A DNA stretch of 7,449 nt, taken from contig SLMC01000118.1 of assembly GCA_007133745.1 (NCBI GenBank), positions 1-7,449 of the forward strand, written 5' to 3'. Both the position numbers and the translations under genes were made by a program. The stretch is from Kiritimatiellia bacterium (GTDB lineage: Bacteria; Verrucomicrobiota; Kiritimatiellia; UBA8416; SLMC01). This document shows positions 5,838 through 7,449 of the stretch, piece by piece. Every line of letters starts with the position of its first letter. Position 1 is the first letter of the stretch. The notes beneath the pieces were generated by a model. The model saw nothing but the letters and a program-made list of their open reading frames with translations. It was not told the DNA's origin and made no database searches.

Positions 5838-6530
5838 ATGCTGGTATGCCAGAAATGCGGGAACGACAATCCGTTGGGCCGTGTGTTTTGCGGGAACTGC
5901 GGCACGAAGCTCGATTTGTCCAATATGACGCAGGATGTGGTGAGCGAAGCCGTGCGGGTTAATTGGTTCATGCTGCATTGGCGAAAATTCGTGGCGGGCG
6001 CCGTGGCGGTTTTGGCGCTGATGGGGATTCTGGCGTTGATTCCCAATGCGGGAACGATTGGCGAAGGGGGCACGCTGGGCGGCGGGCGTCGCGTCGAGAA
6101 TTTGTTGCGGCAACTGGGTCAGTTGCAGTCGGGCCGGACCGTTTCGGCGAGCTTCGACGAAAAGGACATCAACGGATATTTCGAGTTCATTAAAAACAGG
6201 AATTTGGCGGATTACGAACAGGTGAGCATGGATGTAGGCATCGGATATGTGCGTGTTCATCTGGAAAAAACGCTGTTCAGTTTAACCGTGTTCGGAATGG
6301 ATTGGCAACCGAAGATGACCTATGAGCTGATGTGCGTGCCCGGCGGCGCGGGCGGGGTGGTGGCGCGGAAGGCGACGGTGGGCCGATTGCCTCTGAGCGG
6401 GCCTTTGCGGACGCGGCTGATCCGGCGGTTGCGCGCCCAAATAGCCGAGCAAAAGGACTGGGCCGGGCTGAACTATCTTACCAAGGTCAACATGAAGGAC
6501 AACACGATTCATGTCGAGGCGCGCCGATAG
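5838..6530 (+). CDS. Zinc-ribbon protein with single membrane segment and unassigned C-terminal domain
   Basis: A 230-residue protein that I cannot assign to a characterised function. Residues 4-21 form a short zinc ribbon with CQKCG and CGNCG (C4, C7, C18, C21). A hydrophobic segment at about 51-69 follows WRK, so the zinc ribbon should be cytoplasmic and the rest outside. A glycine-rich linker (72-83) leads to a domain at about 100-230 with alternating beta-like strands. SFDEKDINGYFEF (105-117) and ATVGRLPLSGPLRTRLIRRL (179-198) loosely resemble DUF2140/YpmS-like envelope domains, which have an N-terminal 'N-Y' helix and a late 'vGklpLP' motif; this is a tentative likeness. The start at 5838 has a strong AGGAGG (5827-5832) at five bases, overlapping the stop of the preceding FmdB-like gene. 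The radical SAM gene follows after 19 bases, suggesting one operon. Confidence 0.87.
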   Translation: MLVCQKCGNDNPLGRVFCGNCGTKLDLSNMTQDVVSEAVRVNWFMLHWRKFVAGAVAVLALMGILALIPNAGTIGEGGTLGGGRRVENLLRQLGQLQSGRTVSASFDEKDINGYFEFIKNRNLADYEQVSMDVGIGYVRVHLEKTLFSLTVFGMDWQPKMTYELMCVPGGAGGVVARKATVGRLPLSGPLRTRLIRRLRAQIAEQKDWAGLNYLTKVNMKDNTIHVEARR

Positions 6531-6549
6531 CCCGGGAATCAGGCCCTTT

Positions 6550-7449
6550 ATGAATGATTTGAATCCCGCCGGCATCCTGCTGTATCATCCGCTGGGCTTG
6601 GCGTCGGGAACCTGCAGCAAGACCGCGTTGCGTTTGACCAGTGTGACGCCTCCGCTGGGTTTGGCAAGTTTGGCCGCCTATTTGGAAGCACAGGGCTTCG
6701 GCGCGGACATTCTGGACGCCTACGCGTTGCCGGACGCCGAGACGGCCGACCGCATGTTGCGCGAGGCGCTTTTGGCGAAGCGGCCCGGCTGGCTGGGGAT
6801 CAGTTGCACGACCGCTCTGTTCAACGACGGGGTTCGCGTTGCCCGTCTGGCCCGCGAGACGCTGCCCGATCTGCGGATTGTGTTCGGCGGGCCGCATGTT
6901 TCCGCACTGAAAGAGCGGATACTCGATCGGTTCCCTGAAATTGACGCTCTCGTGGTTGGCGAAGGCGAGCAGACGCTGGCGGACCTGATGCGACAAGGAC
7001 TGGCGCGGGCCGAGAGTATAGCCGGCCTGACCCTGCGCGACTCTGCGGGGCGGGCCGTCTTTACCGGCCCGCGCGATGTGTCCTCGCTCGATTTGGATAC
7101 GCTGCCGTTCCCGGCCTACGACAAGCTGATCGGGTTTCCTCGCGCCTACAGTTTGCCTTTGTTCAGCTATCCGAGAACACCGGCCGTTCCCTGCATTTCC
7201 AGCCGAGGTTGTCCCTACGCCTGCGCCTATTGCGACCGTTCTGTTTTCGGACGGACCTATCGCTATCATTCGGCCGACTATGTCTATCGCCATCTTGTGT
7301 TCCTTAAGGAGCGTTACGGGGTGCGCCACGTCACGTTTTACGACGATCAGTTCACGTACGACCGGCCGCGCATCGAACGCCTGTGCGACATGCTGGTCTC
7401 GCGGCCTTTACGCATGACGTTCAATTGCGCGGTGCGGGCCGAGCATATC
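6550..7449 (+). CDS. B12-binding-type radical SAM protein, 3' end outside window
   Basis: Exactly 300 residues are visible and the frame is still open at the edge. The N-terminal half (about 8-148) resembles the cobalamin-binding domain found before radical SAM cores: TPPLGLASLAAYLEAQGF (33-50), then WLGISCTT (81-88), FGGPHVSA (112-119) and VVGEGEQTLADL (135-146). The cobalamin-ligand motif DxHxxG is absent, as in many members. The radical SAM core begins near 213; SSRGCPYACAYCDRSVFG (217-234) gives the CxxxCxxC cluster cysteines C221, C225 and C228, which bind the 4Fe-4S cluster that cleaves SAM. FYDDQFTYDRPRIERLC (263-279) is the usual following strand. Members of this class include methyltransferases, HpnJ-like and BchE-like ring-forming enzymes; the substrate here is unknown. 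The ATG at 6550 lies 19 bases after the preceding stop, with only a weak CAGG before it. Confidence 0.93.
   Translation, partial: MNDLNPAGILLYHPLGLASGTCSKTALRLTSVTPPLGLASLAAYLEAQGFGADILDAYALPDAETADRMLREALLAKRPGWLGISCTTALFNDGVRVARLARETLPDLRIVFGGPHVSALKERILDRFPEIDALVVGEGEQTLADLMRQGLARAESIAGLTLRDSAGRAVFTGPRDVSSLDLDTLPFPAYDKLIGFPRAYSLPLFSYPRTPAVPCISSRGCPYACAYCDRSVFGRTYRYHSADYVYRHLVFLKERYGVRHVTFYDDQFTYDRPRIERLCDMLVSRPLRMTFNCAVRAEHI

Noticed and set aside
6487..7329. A 280-residue open frame on the minus strand opposite the radical SAM gene
   Set aside because: The plus strand encodes an intact radical SAM protein with its cysteine motif across this stretch. The opposite product has no recognisable features.

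Overview
The window is GC-rich, gene-dense bacterial chromosome with six complete or nearly complete genes, one partial gene at the right edge, and two repeat-bearing intergenic gaps. Several genes have clear Shine-Dalgarno sequences: AAGGAG before leuB, GGAGG before the methyltransferase and AGGAGG before the zinc-ribbon membrane protein. The gene content fits an uncultured Gram-negative bacterium, perhaps of the Planctomycetes-Verrucomicrobia-Kiritimatiellota group. It includes an FmdB-type zinc ribbon with the GAGLIFKGSGFY signature, a large dipeptide-type binding lipoprotein with an extra C-terminal membrane anchor, and a B12-binding-type radical SAM protein. This placement is an impression from protein style, not a proof. 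I see no rRNA, tRNA, CRISPR array, transposase, phage gene or integrase.

Left part, minus strand (1-1846): a leuB-asd operon. leuB (3-isopropylmalate dehydrogenase, leucine synthesis) comes first and overlaps asd (aspartate-semialdehyde dehydrogenase; threonine, methionine, lysine and diaminopimelate synthesis) by 4 bases in a GTGA junction. asd runs off the left edge without its last part. A plausible promoter lies just upstream of leuB. The LeuB carries a Lys-Tyr pair where NAD-dependent relatives have an Asp, which is the pair NADP-dependent isocitrate dehydrogenase uses to bind NADP.

Middle, minus strand (2032-4245): one large family-5 solute-binding protein with a lipoprotein signal at the N-terminus and a second hydrophobic anchor at the C-terminus. 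No transporter permease or ATPase gene lies next to it. The gap between it and leuB (1847-2031) is packed with short hairpins.

Right part, plus strand (4456-7449): a class I methyltransferase with a degenerate SAM-binding motif; a 224-base gap with a GT-rich/AC-rich foldback and a repeat shared with the first gap; then a tight run of an FmdB-family zinc-ribbon protein, a membrane-anchored zinc-ribbon protein and a radical SAM protein cut by the window end. The last three are spaced 9 and 19 bases apart and probably form one transcript. Their joint function cannot be read from the sequence.

No clearly new defence or mobile system is visible. The items most worth a second look are the possible NADP-type LeuB, the doubly anchored orphan binding protein, the zinc-ribbon/zinc-ribbon/radical-SAM cluster and the related intergenic repeats.
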